Assembly (NCBI GenBank): GCA_023247595.1
Contig: JAHFGF010000088.1
Coordinates: 1 to 6,893 of the forward strand
DNA: 6,893 bases
Direction: 5' to 3'
From: Candidatus Omnitrophota bacterium
Lineage (GTDB): Bacteria > Omnitrophota > Koll11 > Zapsychrales > Fredricksoniimonadaceae
Below, in pieces: positions 6,122 through 6,893 of this stretch (position 1 is the first letter of the stretch; every line of letters begins with the position of its first letter). Below the pieces are notes generated by a model. That model ran no database searches. It saw only the letters and a program-made list of their open reading frames with translations, and was not told the origin of the DNA. The translations under genes were made by a program, and so were the position numbers.

Positions 6122-6893
6122 AGGAGGCGCGCAATCATTCGAACAATTTGTTGGATTTTCCGGTGGAGAAGAACAAATTCCATCCCCGCAGTTCAACGCA
6201 GTTACGCAAGCGGCAAAGCTGCTGCATTGGGCGTTACAGGCCTGCGTTCCCGCGTAACCCGCCGCGGTGGCGCAGGCCTGGCTGTTGCCGTCGCAGACTT
6301 CCGCGCCATTCGTGACGCCGTCGCCGCAGGACAACGCCGTTGTACAGGTTCCAAAACCGGTGCATTGGTTATTGCAAGACTGCGAACCCGGATAGCCGCC
6401 TGTTGTCGTGCAGGATTGAGAGTCGCCATCACAAATCTCCTGGCCATTCTTATTTCCGTCCCCGCAGGTTTGACTTGAAACGCAATCGCCAAAACCGGAA
6501 CACGTGCTGTTACAAACTTTCTCACCGATATAACTATTCGGAGTTAAACACGATATTGTGTTGCCGTCACACCCTTCGCCCGTTTCAACGATGCCGTTGC
6601 CGCATGCGGCTGTTATCCCTTTTTTAAAATAAATACTGACGGTATCTTTGGCCGTATTCCCGTCATTGTCCGTTACTGTCAACTCAATTGCTTCTTCCGC
6701 CCTGCCCAGGGTACGCGTTTTACACATTGGTTGTGTGCTGGCGCAAACGGTTTGATTGTCGGGAACCCTCATCCACTGATAATTGGCAATTGTCCCATCA
6801 CTATCCGATGATTGGCTGCCGTCGAGAACGACTTCTTTATTAGCCGCGGATTCAATATCAATCCCGGCATTCGCCGCAGGACTGGCGCCTATA
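5753..6893 (-). CDS. Secreted PKD / disulphide-repeat / carbohydrate-binding protein, C-terminal part (5' end outside window)
   Basis: The reading frame stays open to the right edge, so the first Met at 6772 is internal and the start is not in the window; 379 residues are visible. Residues 1 to about 91 form a PKD-type domain (VVLDGSQSSDSDGTIANYQW, then ELTVTDNDGNTAKDTVSI), an Ig-like module of surface proteins. Three Cys-rich units follow, starting at C97, C143 and C189, of the CGDGxxNGxExCDG type known from myxobacterial-style disulphide repeats, and then a shorter unit (CGDGICSSPPENP, from C235). The last domain, about 258-379, begins LEAENM and ends with DRTLIVDKVTI; IRARGT and PNMQLRID in the middle suggest a beta-sandwich carbohydrate-binding module of the CBM36/CBM60 kind, which binds xylan-like ligands through calcium in known members. 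No PEP-CTERM, LPXTG or membrane tail follows. The protein is probably exported and glycan-binding; a catalytic domain could lie upstream. The CBM family and ligand are inferred. Confidence 0.88.
   Translation of the reverse strand, partial: IGASPAANAGIDIESAANKEVVLDGSQSSDSDGTIANYQWMRVPDNQTVCASTQPMCKTRTLGRAEEAIELTVTDNDGNTAKDTVSIYFKKGITAACGNGIVETGEGCDGNTISCLTPNSYIGEKVCNSTCSGFGDCVSSQTCGDGNKNGQEICDGDSQSCTTTGGYPGSQSCNNQCTGFGTCTTALSCGDGVTNGAEVCDGNSQACATAAGYAGTQACNAQCSSFAACVTALNCGDGICSSPPENPTNCSNDCAPPFTLTLEAENMPTKTTGGATTGGWTIWSNGYIEQSVNFPRTAVYTFQIRARGTVAQGVWPNMQLRIDQVVKSNTAVSSGVWTVYTVSATVSQGQHNVAIALTNKLYAPPEDRTLIVDKVTITN
6191..6604 (-). repeat. Three tandem 138-base units encoding 46-residue disulphide-rich repeats
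   Basis: Units run 6604-6467, 6466-6329 and 6328-6191, each starting at the Cys of a CGNG or CGDG motif, with no length change between copies. A truncated fourth unit starts at 6190. Each full unit has the order CG(D/N)G, NG or ETG, CDG, a Cys shortly after, then C..(Q/T)CS/TxF..C. The second and third copies are closest in protein sequence, the first is more diverged. The pattern suggests in-frame duplication within the gene. Confidence 0.85.

Noticed and set aside
5984..6478. Plus-strand open frame of 164 codons opposite the disulphide repeats, and other long plus-strand frames opposite the propeller gene
   Set aside because: Their products are Arg/Ala-rich or without recognisable domains, and they mirror well-supported minus-strand genes, so they are shadows of the coding strand.
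6770..6772. ATG as the start of the CBM protein
   Set aside because: The frame continues open upstream to the window edge and the upstream codons encode the first half of a PKD domain, so this Met is internal.

Overview
All six genes lie on the minus strand, so the window is read from right to left. They look like part of a bacterial polysaccharide or cell-surface locus. The combination of an exosortase-family membrane protein, a secreted protein with PKD, disulphide-rich repeats and a carbohydrate-binding module, and polymer-type glycosyltransferases points to a didermic environmental bacterium. I would guess Omnitrophota or a similar uncultivated lineage, but no marker gene here fixes the taxonomy and this is inference.

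Layout in transcription order: (1) 6893-5753, the C-terminal part of a large secreted protein: PKD domain, three disulphide-rich repeats with an exact 46-residue period, a shorter fourth unit, and a C-terminal carbohydrate-binding domain. Its 5' end is outside the window. (2) 5715-4822, a membrane-anchored family 2 glycosyltransferase. (3) 4844-4113, a WecG/TagA/CpsF (GT26) glycosyltransferase with a probable TTG start inside the preceding gene. (4) 4116-2074, a secreted 680-residue double beta-propeller with 12 Asp boxes and GH74-like features, joined to the GT26 gene by an ATGA overlap. (5) A 94-base gap with a bulged hairpin. (6) 1979-510, an exosortase-family membrane protein with a long proline-rich N-terminal extension and no recognisable catalytic Cys or His. 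(7) 486-1, the N-terminal 162 residues of an OmpR-type response regulator, cut by the window edge.

How the parts may work together: the GT2 and GT26 enzymes would build a lipid-linked or exported glycan. The propeller protein, translated from the same message, would act on or bind a glycan outside the inner membrane, and the CBM protein would bind glycan at the surface. The exosortase-like protein and the response regulator follow 23 bases apart and probably form one transcription unit. No protein whose C-terminus is visible here carries a PEP-CTERM-like tail, so any exosortase substrate is elsewhere.

The most unusual item is the exosortase homologue: the family scaffold is clear, but Pro394 stands where the nucleophilic Cys should be and the His position is also lost. 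There is no intergenic stretch above 300 bases, and I saw no RNA gene, CRISPR array or mobile element.
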